This document shows positions 1 through 10,861 of a stretch of 64,000 bases of DNA, piece by piece. Under the pieces are notes generated by a model. It was not told the origin of the DNA. It saw nothing but the letters and a program-made list of their open reading frames with translations, and searched no databases. Source of the stretch: Aradus depressus (Eukaryota; Arthropoda; Insecta; Hemiptera; Aradidae); assembly GCA_963662175.1 (NCBI GenBank), contig OY759218.1:49049427-49113426 (forward strand), read 5' to 3'. The stretch's first letter is position 1. The number at the start of each line of letters is the position of its first letter. A program made the translations under genes and the position numbers.

Positions 1-19
1 TAATTGCCAACTGCGGGTG

Positions 20-78
20 GAGTGACTGTGACTGTGACTGTGGCTGCGACTGTGACTGTCACAGTGAGTGTTAGTGTG
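20..78. repeat. GTGACT-type hexamer minisatellite
   Basis: Imperfect tandem hexamers (GTGACT, GTGGCT, GCGACT, then GTCACAGTGAGTGT) run for about ten units. The short open frame across it (4-252) encodes a Val/Thr-rich stretch that follows only from the repeat, so I do not call a gene. The following bases to about 255 show nothing I recognise. Confidence 0.8.
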
Positions 79-299
79 AACAGTGAACATGATTCTCCCA
101 TAAGCACAGACCCACGCTCCTCCCATAAATCCCAGATGACTGCTACCTTAGCCTCTCCTCTTAATCCAACCCTGCCTCCTTCCCCTCCAATCTTCAGTTT
201 GGATAGAATTTGTCTCCAAACCTCTTCTCTTTCCGGGCCAGAAGGATATTGAACTAATGCAACGTTTCAAAAACTCTTTTATAATAATCATTTTATTTC

Positions 300-590
300 C
301 GTTAAACCGTAAGATGGTAAGTCAAAATAGCTTATACCCAGTTTTACGAAGGAATTCCATGTTTTCCGACTTCTGGATTCCAAGTATGAAGAAAAAATAT
401 CTGTCAGCCTGTTTGTCAGTGAACACGATAACTCCAGATAGAATGAATATATCGACACGAAATTTTGTATCTACGGATACCTCTAACGACACCTATTTTT
501 CAGCTAATTCGACCAAAAGGAAGGTGATTAGGGAGTAGGTTTAACGTATAAAGTCCAATAACTGCCGTCGTTATGAATGTATTTTTTATA
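300..590 (+). mobile_element. Rep-A fragment (dispersed repeat)
   Basis: This stretch holds the diagnostic Rep-A words: TTTTCCGACTTCTGGATTCC, GATAACTCC, GAATGAATATATCGACACG, CAGCTAATTCGACC and finally CCAATAACTGCC followed by a GAATGTAT block. The same words recur in the complete copy at 2464-3698 and in the satellite array. The left edge is unclear. Two overlapping short open frames here (257-538) are by-products of the repeat. Confidence 0.6.
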
Positions 591-628
591 TATTTTTATT
601 GCTATTATATTTATAATATAATTAATAA

Positions 629-840
629 TTATATGAAGTCGCATTTGTTTTGGAACGAGACAATGAATGAAAACAAAAGGAGATCATCAGCTGTTCTAAT
701 TAGAGTGGACCAGTCTATGGTGTGAATGTCTGGTGAGATGAGATGTGAAGGTGGACAGACTAGCAGTGAGTGTTTAGGCTTAATGTGTGGTGAACCAAAA
801 AGGTGTGATAAAACATTGAAATAGATGCGCAAAGGAGGTA

Positions 841-850
<10 letters not shown>
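629..850 (+). repeat. Rep-D copy 1, left part
   Basis: Collinear with the reverse complement of 18700-18930. Shared words include AACAAAAGGAG/AACAAAAGACG, CATCAGCTGTTCTAATTAGA and GATGCGCAAAG.AGGTACTTTT. The copy is split at about 850 by a microsatellite plus the TIR element 905-1595 and resumes at about 1600. A 67-residue frame on the minus strand is not conserved in copy 2. On the plus strand both copies begin with a similar N.ENKRR.SAVLIR peptide, but copy 1 soon hits a stop. The origin (TE or gene 3' end) is unknown. Confidence 0.7.

Positions 851-906
<56 letters not shown>
843..906. repeat. (TA)n then (GA)n microsatellite
   Basis: About 19 TA dinucleotides run directly into about 13 GA dinucleotides. 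The tract sits exactly at the left border of the TIR element that starts near 905, so the TA part is probably the expanded insertion target and the GA part an expansion of the element end. Confidence 0.9.
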
Positions 907-910
<4 letters not shown>

Positions 911-1595
911 TTAACATGCAAAACGTGTTTTGTCACAAAACTTTACAGTAGAGGCAAAAAACTTGTAATTCTTTATACCTGCAACTAAATTGATAAACTC
1001 TGTCACCATCTGGTCACATAGTCAGAATATCAGTTTTTAATCTTTAACTTTGATGCATTAGTAGGCCAATACTGTAATACTGGAATTTTTCTTTTGGACA
1101 AAACATGTTTTGCATGGACCTTCTGAAGAAAACTTGTTTTGAATGGAAATGAAGTGGACAATACATTTTTTGAACGAAACAATTTAATGCAAACATTAAA
1201 AAATTGACACCAAAGTATGTGGTTATTGAATAATAAAATTAAGAATAATAAAATGTATTAGTTGAAATCCTTAAACTTAAAATTTAGTGTTAAAATTGTA
1301 TGCTAAAGTCCTTAAACATGCAGCTCACAATAATCATTTTCGTGACGACATGTCACTATCAGACAGCGCTGCCGTTGGTTGCATGGTCAAAACACTGATT
1401 GAATGGATATTTGCTCTGGACAAAACACGTTCTGCATGAACCTTTAATTTTCAGAGTGCTTTTAACATGGGACATCATTTTATTTGAATGTTAACATCCA
1501 CTTGAAAAGATGGATTTCTAACAACACTAAGGAATCCCACCTCTAACCCAATCTTGATTTTTTTGTGACAAAACATGTTTTGCATGTTAACTCCT
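905..1595. mobile_element. Non-autonomous TIR transposon, 691 bp
   Basis: The first 36 bases (GAGGAGTTAACATGCAAAAC...) are the reverse complement of the last 36 with one mismatch. The interior has no transposase-sized frame. Relatives of the TIR core GACAAAACATGTTTTGCATG recur inside near 1097 and 1417, with weaker forms near 1125 and 1152. It interrupts Rep-D copy 1, and Rep-D copy 2 supplies a paralogous empty site. The target duplication cannot be read because both flanks are simple repeat. The superfamily is not assigned. Confidence 0.85.
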
Positions 1596-1875
1596 CATAT
1601 ATATATATATGTCCAATATAACATTTGATATAGTTTTAAGAAATTAGTTTGTAATATTTAATTTTGTAAAATATATTTTTTTTATTTCCATCTTAGTTTT
1701 TAATTTTATAATGTAGATTTAAGTAAATAAACCCAAATATTTGTTCTCGTATTCTATGCTATTCATTTTCCCTGTTGGCCCAGTAAGGTAATTTAAAAAC
1801 CTTCGGATTAGATTTAACATTTTTGCAAAATTTAGAAAAACAATATGGCCTCTCTTTAGAAATCCAAAAGAAAAG
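1596..1875 (+). repeat. Rep-D copy 1, right part
   Basis: Continues Rep-D after the inserted element. AAGTAAATAAACCC, TATTTGTTCTC, TATGCTATTCATTTTCCCTG and CAAAATTTA.AAAAACAATATGG match the reverse complement of 18420-18600 closely. Bases 1876-2463 that follow are AT-rich and I recognise nothing in them. Confidence 0.7.
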
Positions 1876-2463
1876 TGTGTTAATTACGTGCACTTTCATA
1901 AAAATTGTACGTCTTGAACTTTTGATATTTTTTAGGGTCCTTTTCGGGGTACTGTAGAAATCAAAATTTAGTAAAATTCCAGAGACATAGTAATTTCTAC
2001 AGGAAATGTGGTAATTTTTATTTGTTTATTTAATTATTATTAATTATATTAATTCAATTATTAATTGTATTGATTATTATTTTATTTTACATAAATTTCG
2101 TTATCACATTTTATCCATCATAATAGATTATTAGGTCATGGAATACACAAACATGAAATAAAAACGTTCGTCAAATTCTAAGTTTAGTTCCTTACACGAC
2201 AGAACCTCAATTTCCCACAACATTGTAACGATGCTGTCGATCCTATCAATATGTGAGTAGAATATGTCACTATTTTTTTATTTATTTTTTTATCTCAGAA
2301 GACGTTTGTAGAGGGGCTTGGAATAGCGGTTTCAAATGTCCCCCCTTCTCTATCTTGAAAAATACTCACTCAAAAAATTGAAAAAAAGTCATGATGATAC
2401 TCGTAGATAGTAGCCCTTTATGAGCCTTGGAGCAACAAATACTAAAGTTGAAAATATATTTTG

Positions 2464-3698
2464 CTTCCCCAGCTATACGAAGTATAGGGGAAGTTATGTA
2501 ATCGGTTAGAAACTCGAAGTTGAGTTTTTACCGGAATTTAATAATTCCCGTTCCACTGATTCCTCACAAATTGTATGTTTGTCTTTGTGTGACTCTGAAC
2601 ACAAAAGCTCCCATTAGAATGAATAAATTGAAACAAAATTGTATTCATTCTATATGTGTATCCAAAACCCCATAAGAATGACACCTATTGATTTTCAGCC
2701 AAATCGTCCAAAAATAAGGAGGGAGTAGAGGGGGCTTATCACAAAATTCCTTAAACAACTAACCCTTTCAACATGAAATTGTATATGTATATCCAGCTCG
2801 ACACCCATTAGGACTCTATTAGGACGACACCCATTGACTCAGCCAAATCAGGCAAAGGGAAGAAGGGGATTAAGGGGGAGGCTTCACACAAAAAATCGAA
2901 TATCTGCCGTTTTAATGAATGTATTGACATAAAGTTTCTTATCTAAATTCAAAACCCCGCATGAACAACACTTATTAATTTTTCTCGGAATCTGCCGATG
3001 GGAAGTGGGGGATTAGCAGAGGGCTGAACTCAAAAATACCAATAACAGCTGATGTAATGAATCGACACACATATTTTAGTATGTAAATCCAGAACTCTTT
3101 AAAGGCAGAACCTAATAATTTTCAGCCAAATCGACTAAAGGAAAGGGGGGATTAGGGGGAGGCTTAACATAAAAACTCTAGTAACTGCAGTTGTAATGAA
3201 TGTATCTACACAAAATTTCATATGTGAATCCAAAACCCTTTAAGCACAACTCTTATTCATTTTCAGCTGAATCGGGAGAAGGGAAGGGGGAGATCAGAGG
3301 GGGGCTAAACTCTAAAACTCCAATAACTGCCGATCTAATGTATGTATAACATGGAATTCCATATTTAAAGTCAAAATCCATAACCTGTCAAATTTCAGCG
3401 ATATCGGCCGAAGGGAAGGGGCTCAATTCAAAAACCCTAATAACTGCCCATGTAATGAATTTATCGACACAAAATTTAGTATAAGGATTTAGCAGTCCCT
3501 ATGTAAGTCAAGATTTGAATATTAGCGCTATCGTTCGGTTGGTATTGGAGGGAGAGCAACAACTTTATTGAATAATTTGTTCTGCTGAAGAACATTTTTG
3601 GAATCAGAAGGTTGGAAAACATGAAATTATGGTGAAAACTCAACTTCGAATTTGTAACCGATTACATAACTTTCCCTATACTTTGTATAGCTGAGAAT
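2464..3698. mobile_element. Rep-A, complete copy with ~65-bp TIRs
   Basis: The left end CTTCCCCAGCTATACGAAG... through GAAGTTGAGTTTTTA (2464-2529) is the imperfect reverse complement of the right end (about 3633-3698). Each TIR contains its own hairpin, CTATAC-GAA-GTATAG. The interior has about six degenerate subrepeats of roughly 130-145 bp. Each carries an AATAACTGCC / GTAATGAAT / ATCGACAC start, a CAGCCAAATCG centre and a G-rich AAGGGAAGGGGGGATTAGGGGGAGG stretch. The subrepeats near 3325-3470 closely resemble the 144-bp satellite unit. No open frame of transposase size exists, so it is non-autonomous. Confidence 0.8.
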
Positions 3699-3999
3699 GT
3701 AAACGGAGTTATTGTATTTTACATTGGAATAGGAACTCGTCCATTAATCTTTTTTTTCAAGGGCTTTCCATTGAGTTCTCTGTTGAGTTTCCGTTTCAGT
3801 TAAACTGAAGTGTAAATAGAAAAACAGAAGCTCCTAACTCAAACTAAAACTAATACCTGACTCAACGGGAGAGCCTCAAGTTGTCCCGTAAATTATCAGT
3901 TAAATAATCATTAAACAGACGGGTCCATTCCAAACTTAGTTTGAATACTTGAACCTTTCTTGATGGCAACACGTCCAAGGGTCACAGTTTTGTAACCAA

Positions 4000-4240
4000 A
4001 TCCATGGAATTATATTAGATTTTTCTGAGTGAATCACCAGCAATGTATTTCCCTAGAACGAATTAAACAATTAGCAATTTTTTCTCTCTCCAAAACCCGT
4101 CACCATTTAGTTGGCTAATGAATAGTTGACTTACATAGGCGCTTATAATCCTCATATTAAATTTTGTGTCGATAAATTCATTACTTCGGCAGTTATTAGG
4201 GTTTTTGAATGTCTTTTTTCTTTCCTAAAACAAATTTATG
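4000..4240 (-). mobile_element. Rep-A fragment
   Basis: GTGAATCACCAGCAATGTA, TTCCCTAGAACGAATTAA and later TTTTGTGTCGATAAATTCAT / GGCAGTTATTAGGGTTTTTGA are the minus-strand reading of Rep-A interior and end motifs. Truncated on both sides. Bases 3699-3999 hold nothing recognised. Confidence 0.55.
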
Positions 4241-4365
4241 GCATCTATAAAAAAATACAATTTAAAAAATATTTGAAATAAAAAAATACACAATCACATA
4301 TTAGAAATGGACTTCATATGTATAATGATATAGAAATTTCTGTAAGTTCATTTTGTAAGAATGTA

Positions 4366-4799
4366 TAAGTTGGCGTAGCCAATCGCCTCCCTAAACATTT
4401 TCATCTCCCAGATCCTCATCATATTACAGCAGCCACTATGATGTCTTCCGATACTAGAGTTGTTAACTTTGAATCACAATCAATGTACCATCCCATCTCA
4501 ACTCTTCACCCCAATGTACCTCCCCAGCTCAACCCCTATAAGTCATCTCTCGCTTGAATCACTTCCCCAGCTCTCACCAAGCACGCCACTATTTTCTTAC
4601 TTTGCCCACTAGAGCTCCCAAGCTTCTAGAATTTATAGATAGCTAGATGCGACTTAAGGAAAAAAATAACTTGCCCTAACGGGGATTGAACCCGGTCCCA
4701 CACCTAATCCTCAGGTCTATCTTCTAATTATTTCAATCTAGTCTTACACACCACATCAATTGTATAATTTTTGTCTAAGTTGGCGTAGCCAATCGCCCC
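4366..4799. repeat. Direct repeat pair flanking ~400 bp
   Basis: TAAGTTGGCGTAGCCAATCG occurs at about 4368 and again at about 4776, each followed by a CCTCCC-type run. The pair brackets a segment containing a tRNA-like stretch (4665-4745). This could be a tandem duplication or two ends of one insertion. Confidence 0.7.
4665..4745 (-). mobile_element. tRNA-like SINE fragment or tRNA pseudogene
   Basis: The reverse complement reads ..GAAGATAGACC..GGTTCAATCCC CGTTAGGGCAAG. The B-box GGTTCAATCCC (4682-4692) is one base from consensus and is followed by an acceptor-like GTTAGGGCAAG. The A-box half is degenerate and no full cloverleaf can be drawn, so this is not a functional tRNA. Confidence 0.45.
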
Positions 4800-6780
4800 T
4801 CCCAAGGATTTCCTCATGTCAACCCGAGTTTTTCCCAACATCTACTACATCAAGTAAGGCATACACTACAATTTTAATTCCCAAAATTCTAACATACAAT
4901 TACTTTTACTTTTAGCACCATACATACACGAAATCCCTGCTTCACACTTTTTCTTCGTCCAACTGCTACAATCTCTCTAGTCATGATTCGTTTAACATTT
5001 TTTCATCATAACCGGTTTACCCATACATACACCGGTATCATCCTACAGACCCTTTCAACATCAACCCAAAACACAGTAAATATTCACCCCCAGCTAAATT
5101 CTCGTTCCCGTTCATGGTAAGTCATATCACAAAACATTTTTCCACAACTAACATTCAACAGTACCCAAATTATGATCAGCACCATCTCTTTTTTCTTCAA
5201 GTACTTAAATACCATTTAGTCATTTAGATATTTGCGAAATCACCCTACCTATTGCCAATATTAATTTAGCATAACTACATTTTTGGACTAAGAACCTACA
5301 ACCCAGAACTTAAATCACCACACTACTCTGGATGTAGAACACATTCCCGTACATACGACATTTTCATCATACCCATTACGATACTTGAATCTACAACACA
5401 CCTCTCCCTAGCTCTATAATACTCTTTAGGACTAGAGGTACCTTTCCAGGGGTCTCATGGAAACATTCTTCGGTCAACATGTGGTATATTTAACTTAAAT
5501 TATTTTACATGCTGCTTTTTGTATACTTTAATTTCACTTGGGCTGCTTTTCATCTCAAGCCCTCGCTTGGGCTGCTTCTCGCCAACATCTATACATTCAC
5601 CTCATACTGAAACGTACTTTATGAGGGCTGCATCTATGTCAATCCTCGGTTTTAGTGATCAAGCACTTTTTTTCTCCTCCCACCAACAGTCTACTGTAAT
5701 TGCTCTCCTAGCCTTATTAAAATTAGAGGCCTAGCACGATTCTGACAACGGCCAATCCATCCCAATTTTCTGCTCTTCAATTCTACTTCCCAAACATCAC
5801 GAGTGAGGCTTCTAAAGTATTCTAAACATTTGATTCAAACTACTTCTATCCCAATAAATTCTGCTGAAAATGGATATATATATGATTTATGTTAAGATAG
5901 TACAAGTCTTTGGACAACTATGATGGGGGGAGCCGTACACATTACAAAATATCGGAGAGGTTGTGGTGCTAGGAGTTGAGTGAAGAGGATTATATAAGTG
6001 TGAATCAGGGGTTTTTGGGTATGGATGGTTCTAAAGAAAAGAATAGATCATAGGTGCTAGGTACGAAGATGATAAATGGAAGATGTTGGAATTATGGGCA
6101 TTGTATACAAGAGTATTAGAAAATGCAAAGGGCATATGAGGGTGTGAGGTCGGTCTGAATTACTCGGCTGTGCTGTACGTGTTTAATTGAAAGAATCTGT
6201 AGGTAGTGAAGTAGTAGGGAGGGTTCAATAATGATTGTGGTCTGTGATATATATGAAAATGTGAAATGTAAAACCTAATGAAACATTTACAATGGTATTG
6301 TTGCAGACTAGGGCGATGTCAAAGGATGGTAGGGAATAAGCTAATTAATTAAATAAATGAGTATAGGCTGACAAGGTTTTTAGTATATATAATGTTGTGT
6401 GTGTGTAATAGGTTGTAGAGGGAAGAATATGAAGTCCTAGATGAGATGTCCGTAATACAGTAGGTGAGGTCTATTGGTGGGAGGAAGTTGGTGATGAAGT
6501 ATGATGTATACTACCGATGTATTGAAAAATGTAGGGATGTGTACCTCAATTGTGTATGAATTTTTTGATGATAGATTGTGCTACAATTAATGTGATGAGA
6601 TCTAAAGTTCTTACCTGGTATAGTATTGGTCTCTTTGAATCGTTGGTTTCGGTATGTTAAAATTAAATAAAATGAAACCTGGGTGCTAGGATCATAGGAT
6701 CTGAAGTAAGAATATCGGAAACGTTGAAGGAGTTGGTTGAAGAAAAGTGTGAATCACGGGTTTTTTGCTACAGCTAGCTA
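4800..6780. repeat. Strand-asymmetric, diverged inverted-repeat region
   Basis: The + strand is strikingly poor in G from about 4800 to 5870, then poor in C from about 5890 to 6780. The two halves share diverged inverted text: the complement of 4930-4985 reads GTTGGACGAAGAAAAAGTG, and 6727-6765 reads GTTGGTTGAAGAAAAGTG. A second related stretch lies at 5965-6025 (AGTGTGAATCAGGGGTTTTTG). The likely explanation is an old foldback element or two head-to-head copies. The 71-residue frame at 5519-5734 lies in this low-complexity strand and is not supported as a gene. Confidence 0.45.
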
Positions 6781-6932
6781 TCAGTGAATGCTTTAGATAT
6801 TTATCAACTGTATTTTTTGACGGGTTACATAACTTCCCCTATATAGTTGGGGAAGTAGAGACTACCATTTGGAGGACCGCTGCAGCTAGCTATCAGTGAA
6901 TGCTTTAGATATTTATCAACTGTATTTTTTCA
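6772..6932. repeat. 47-bp direct repeat around a Rep-A tip
   Basis: AGCTAGCTATCAGTGAATGC and the next ~27 bases occur at 6772 and again at 6886. Between them lies TTACATAACTTCCCCTATAT and AGTTGGGGAAGTA, which is the hairpin tip of Rep-A, plus about 35 bases. Either a solo Rep-A tip inserted with a long target duplication, or a local tandem duplication captured it. Confidence 0.75.
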
Positions 6933-6942
6933 GAAAGTCCCC

Positions 6943-7287
6943 TTAAAACATGTAAGTTCTATTCAGTATGAATGTAATGTACTTGATCCTCTTGTTCTTT
7001 TCTATATTTTCTCCTGACTTTGTTATACTTGGATGGTAAAGTACGGATATTGTTTGGATTATTTTCATGTTAATATTTACTTTGACTTGTAAGTCTGAGA
7101 GGAAGGTCTCCCTGAGGGCCCATCCAGCAACATCTCTCCCCTGTAAGATTTCCTTCTTGATTGATGTCTTTTCTGAAGAGACCACCCGACTGTGAACGTT
7201 ATTTGTCAGAATCCGGTGCCCAGTGTAATTGTAGCGGACAAGTTTATGTACATGGCATAACGAAGGGACATAACAACTAGTTAACAA
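6943..7287 (-). CDS. Unrecognised 114-residue open frame (doubtful)
   Basis: An uninterrupted minus-strand frame of 114 residues starts with ATG at 7287 and ends near 6943. I do not recognise the product. It has no signal peptide, no obvious membrane segment and no repeat structure. It is basic, with a serine/threonine-containing middle (SSEKTSIKKEILQGRD). It is one of the few frames in the left half that does not lie inside a recognised repeat, which is the only reason to list it. In AT-rich DNA a frame of this length can arise by chance. No promoter, splice-site or homology support can be judged here. It could be an exon or TE remnant. Confidence 0.12.
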   Translation of the reverse strand: MLTSCYVPSLCHVHKLVRYNYTGHRILTNNVHSRVVSSEKTSIKKEILQGRDVAGWALRETFLSDLQVKVNINMKIIQTISVLYHPSITKSGENIEKNKRIKYITFILNRTYMF

Positions 7288-7394
7288 TGAACTATCTAGC
7301 TAGCTCTCGGCCAGCACCACCTCAGTCTTCCGGGAGGATCATTGAGTGGTTCACCGACTTTTTTTTATGGACGTTTGATTGATTTATATATACG

Positions 7395-7600
7395 TCCTAA
7401 CGAACTAAACTGAATCCTGTAAATACGTGGCCCACTTTCATGCCAACTGAACGAAAACTGAAGGTAGAACTGAATTGAGCGTGTAAAAGGCCCTTTACGG
7501 GGGAAACTTGTTTACGTCTCGCGAAGCACAGTTTGAGAGACGCTGTCCAAGCGGACCCTTCACTTATTTCATGTTCAGTCAACGTGAAAATTCAAAGAAA
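7395..7600 (-). other. GC-richer segment, unclassified; 61-residue frame
   Basis: Contains two similar direct motifs, AAACTGAATCCTGTAAATACG..GGCCC and GAACTGAATTGAGCGTGTAAA.GGCCC, suggesting a small MITE remnant. The minus-strand frame 7397-7582 (61 residues, Ser/Phe-rich) crosses it. I do not recognise the product and do not propose a gene. Confidence 0.2.
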
Positions 7601-7813
7601 CCAAGGTTCTGATATTCAGGGAATCTGGTTATAAAAGGACCCGCCCCTTTTATCTAAAATGGTCGGTCGGTTCATGACCATCCCCTTAGCAGTAATAACA
7701 GACGGTCCAATAAAATATGAATTAGTCCGGTCTCATTTGTGCTTTATGCAAACTTAAAATTCACTTATTACTTTCTATACCTACAAGGGATAATAATAAT
7801 ATAATATTCTAAA

Positions 7814-8135
7814 TCGTGTACGAAGAAAACTATATTCTTGCGGCAAGAAGATATCTTCTTATAGAATAAGATAAAAATGTATAGTTTGGGTAGTAAGACT
7901 CTATTCTCATCGAGAGAATCACCTAGTGGTGTCTACTAAACCCTATCACCGACTGGTTACTATACCCTATCACCTATTGGTGTCTACTATTCCCTACCAC
8001 CTAGCAGTATCTACTATTCCCTATCACCGACACAAAATACTTAATACTAAAAAACTTTTTTGCCGCAAGACGAAATTTGCTTTGCTGCAAGAACATTTTT
8101 TCTTGCCGCAAGAATATATTTTTCTTCGTGTGCGA
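7814..8135. mobile_element. Small TIR element (~322 bp) with CTTGCGGCAAG palindromes
   Basis: Left 35 bases (..ACGAAGAAAACTATATTCTT..) are the reverse complement of the right 35 at about 31 positions. Each TIR ends in TTCTTGCGGCAAGA, itself an imperfect palindrome, and the word repeats inside (GCTGCAAGAA, TTGCCGCAAG). The interior includes the minisatellite 7926-8035. It abuts a Rep-B copy on the right. Non-coding. The 72-residue frame here is a by-product. Confidence 0.65.
7926..8035. repeat. ~27-bp minisatellite, about 4 copies
   Basis: Units of the form TGGTGTCTACTATTCCCTAT followed by CACCTA or CACCGAC repeat four times with point changes. The unit lies inside the small TIR element. Confidence 0.8.
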
Positions 8136-8528
8136 AATCCGTAGTTTTGACCATTTTCCCGATGAAGCCTGACTGTGTGTGTGTGTGTATGTGACTGGGA
8201 AGTTGTGAGCTCTCTAACTCAGAAACGATTGTAGCTATGAAATTGAAATTTGGAATAAGAAATCACAAGTGCTAACTTAAATCTGATTAGATTTTGGCTG
8301 AAATCAGACAAAAATTGAGATCACATTTTACTCCGGGGCCTAAGTATATTTTACATGATGTCGCTCATATTTATGACCTAATCGAAAATCTTTTAAAATA
8401 AATGTATTAGAGACAACACTTTATATAAGGTACTTTTTTTTTAAGGTCGCTCCGTTTACGAGATACATTCCGAAAACCGTTTTGAAATGTCATTTTGTAG
8501 CAATTTTTTTTATAATTATTTATAAATA

Positions 8529-8588
<60 letters not shown>

Positions 8589-8602
8589 TATATAATAATA
8601 AT

Positions 8603-8650
<48 letters not shown>

Positions 8651-8932
8651 ATAGAAAAAACTTAGTTGATTAATTCATGTTGGGGAAGTACATTTGTATG
8701 TGATTAGAACTTTGTGAGGGCTCTCACTTAATAACGATTGTAGAACTAATTTGAAATTTGATATCAAAATATCACATGTTCTAATTTAGATCTGATTGCA
8801 TTTCAGCCGAAATCGTAAAAAAAAATTGAGATCATTTTACTTCAGGGTCTAAGTACATTTTACAAAATACCGCTTGGATTTCTAAGTAATGTTTAAATTG
8901 TGACGCATAGCAACGAATTTTAAAATATAATT
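8136..8932 (+). mobile_element. Rep-B copies split by (TA)n
   Basis: Two partial tandem Rep-B readings: TTTTGACCATTTTCCCGATG, TATGTGACTGGGAAGTTGTG, AACGATTGTAGCTATGAAAT, AGATTTTGGC, GAGATACATTCCGAAAACCG at 8136-8510. After the TA tracts, related text (GATTAGAACTTTGTGAGG, AACGATTGTAGAACTAATTT) follows at 8690-8930. The GAGATACATTCCGAAAAC word recurs in all Rep-B copies. No coding capacity. Confidence 0.6.
8530..8645. repeat. Two long (TA)n tracts
   Basis: TA dinucleotides run about 8530-8583 and 8605-8645, separated by AT-rich spacer. They divide the Rep-B text. The minus-strand frame 8407-8607 with Ile-Tyr repeats is an artefact of the tract. Confidence 0.95.
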
Positions 8933-8987
8933 TTATTGTAAGTTGTTTTTATTGAAAAGAATGAAAATAAAGAAAAAAATATAATAT

Positions 8988-9242
8988 ATATGATTTGGCC
9001 AATACAGGACTTTCTTTTACGAATCACCTTTGCATCAACATCCCCCTCCCTCTCCTCTCTCATTTTCATTACTGGGAATAAGAAAGTCATTCTCGGAATT
9101 ACGCTGTACAATGAAACAAAGATAACTGCTGATGCTAGCACATTACTTTCATATAACCAGTAATTCCAGTATGAAATGAATTTGAGAGGGGGAGTGATTT
9201 GTACAGTGGGTATAAGAAAGTTCTGTGTTGAAATCACATATT
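8988..9242. mobile_element. Rep-C foldback MITE
   Basis: Ends TATGATTTGGCCAATACAGG...ACTTTCTTTTACGAATCACC and ..GTATAAGAAAGTTCTGTGTTGAAATCACATA are inverted copies. A second inner inverted pair is ATTACTGGGAATAAGAAAGT and ACTTTCATATAACCAGTAAT. The centre holds a C/T-rich CCCTCCCTCTCCTCTC run mirrored by GAGAGGGGGAG. The 105-residue minus frame here is an artefact of the hairpin. Abuts Rep-B. Confidence 0.75.
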
Positions 9243-9369
9243 TTTTTCAGTGATATCGGGAATCTTTAGTTTGTTCGGTCAAGATACGAAGTGTTTCCAC
9301 TGGTTACCGCATGGTACCTTTGGGGGAATATCGATAGTCGGTGTCTTATTCAGGGCCTTCTCAATGTTC

Positions 9370-9500
9370 ATATATAATTTCATGTCCATAAATTATATTG
9401 ACAGTTATTAGGGTTTTGTAGTTGATCCCCTTCCGCCGATTTCGTTGAAAATCCGGTTCCGTCCTTAGTCATGGATCCATATATAAACTGTTGTCCCCAT
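9370..9500 (-). mobile_element. Rep-A fragment
   Basis: TTTCATGTCCATAAATTATA, ACAGTTATTAGGGTTTTG, CCCCTTCCGCCGATTTCG and GAAAATCCGGTTCCGTCC are the minus-strand Rep-A subrepeat. Short and degraded. Confidence 0.5.
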
Positions 9501-9524
9501 TGTGATTTATCGTGAACTCATATT

Positions 9525-9875
9525 GAGTCGTGACATTTTTATTTTTATTATTATAATTATTTATTTTTATTTGTTTGTATTATTACTATTGTACATATGT
9601 TCATTCAGTCATTGTATACATTATTATCATTTTGTACATATTCTTCATGACTTTCCAGAGACATTATTATTTTATGATAATTATTATTTTTTTCTTCTTT
9701 TCTTATTATTATACATATGGCCATTTATTATTTTATTTTCTTCTATTATCAATAAATGTCATCAAATTTACTTATGGATTTTACTGATTGTAAATATGAC
9801 CAATAAAAAAAAAAAAATAAAAAATAAAAAAAATATATATATATATATTTTGTGGAGGTCGTAATTTGGGGGTAG
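9525..9875. repeat. TTATTAT / poly-A low-complexity tract
   Basis: Irregular ATT/TTA repeats, then A-runs with T breaks and a short TA tract. Frames across it encode Ile/Tyr/Phe runs and are not genes. Confidence 0.85.
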
Positions 9876-10860
9876 TTTAAAAAAAAAAATTGGTAAGCTT
9901 TTTAAAATTTTTGCTAACATTACATTTACTTCATTTGTTGTTTGGGTTATCCTCCTTTTGTCTGAATCCTCTTCATTGATGTTCGATGTATTTGCTGTCC
10001 TGAGATTCTCCTGGTGCCTCTGCGCATAACTGGATGAGATGTTCCTGATGATCTTCAATAATCCTGAACGACCATCAGCATTCAATTACTGCCGGGACAG
10101 GGCATACCCTCTTCTTTCTTCGAGGCCTCCTTCTAGGATCAGGTTGAACAGACGGCCGGACAAACAGGACAGACGCCAGGACACGCGGGGACAGACAGAG
10201 CGCCAGAAGAGGTTTTTCCTCTCTGCGTCCATGCCAAAGCCTTCTCGATACAAAATTCATAATTTTCAATTATGATTAGAATTGTTTTCATTTATTTACG
10301 ATTATCTACCCCTAAATAAAGATCGCTATTATCATCCATCTTGTTATCGTGTATATACTACTATTATATTTTATTTCAATTGTTTCCTTGCGCCTGCCCT
10401 GGTCATACCAACCGGGTGAGGGCATAAGCTGAATTTTACAGAAATCCATCAACAACGATAAATGTAATTTTATAGAAACGTTTGATCATTTTTCAGTATT
10501 TTTTTTTCTGGAGTTAAGCTGGTTCTTTATTATTCAGTTGATCCTTCTCAAGGAGTTCATTATTTCTTTAATAGAATTCCACCCCTGCTTATAATTTTAA
10601 AGTAATTGCTTATTTTCGGATAAAAACAGTGTGTTTGAAATAAAGACCTCTTTTAAATAGAAAATTCCTTTTCAGGGTTGTGCATTAGCAGTTTTTGGAA
10701 GATCCCTTATTTCTTCATTCACAGTATATAGTTAAGATGCAGATGCATATAATTAACAGTACATCGATGTATACTCGTAAGTATAGTTTAAAGAAGCCTA
10801 TTGTTGAATAGGTTCATTTGGATGTACGAATCCATGTACGAAATTTTGTGTTCATGTATT
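9876..10860. other. Unclassified sequence; GC-richer core 10050-10240
   Basis: Open frames on both strands overlap at 10039-10275 (+) and 10075-10269 (-), both Arg/Pro-rich because of CGCCAGGACACGCGGGGACA-like text. Neither matches a family I know, and two antisense frames of equal length argue against either. Bases 10280-10860 show nothing recognisable. Confidence 0.3.
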
Positions 10861-10861
10861 C

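Noticed and set aside
2464..2500. loxP-like site (ACTTCGTATAG core)
   Set aside because: Only about 11 bases are shared with a loxP arm. The 13-8-13 arrangement is absent, and the motif is the Rep-A TIR hairpin.
4665..4745. Functional tRNA gene
   Set aside because: The B-box is good but the A-box and stems do not form a cloverleaf. It is better explained as a SINE or tRNA pseudogene.
8407..9864. Tyr/Ile-rich small membrane proteins
   Set aside because: They are encoded by TA and ATT microsatellite tracts.
10039..10275. Arg/Pro-rich gene
   Set aside because: Antisense frames of similar length overlap it fully and no family resemblance is visible.
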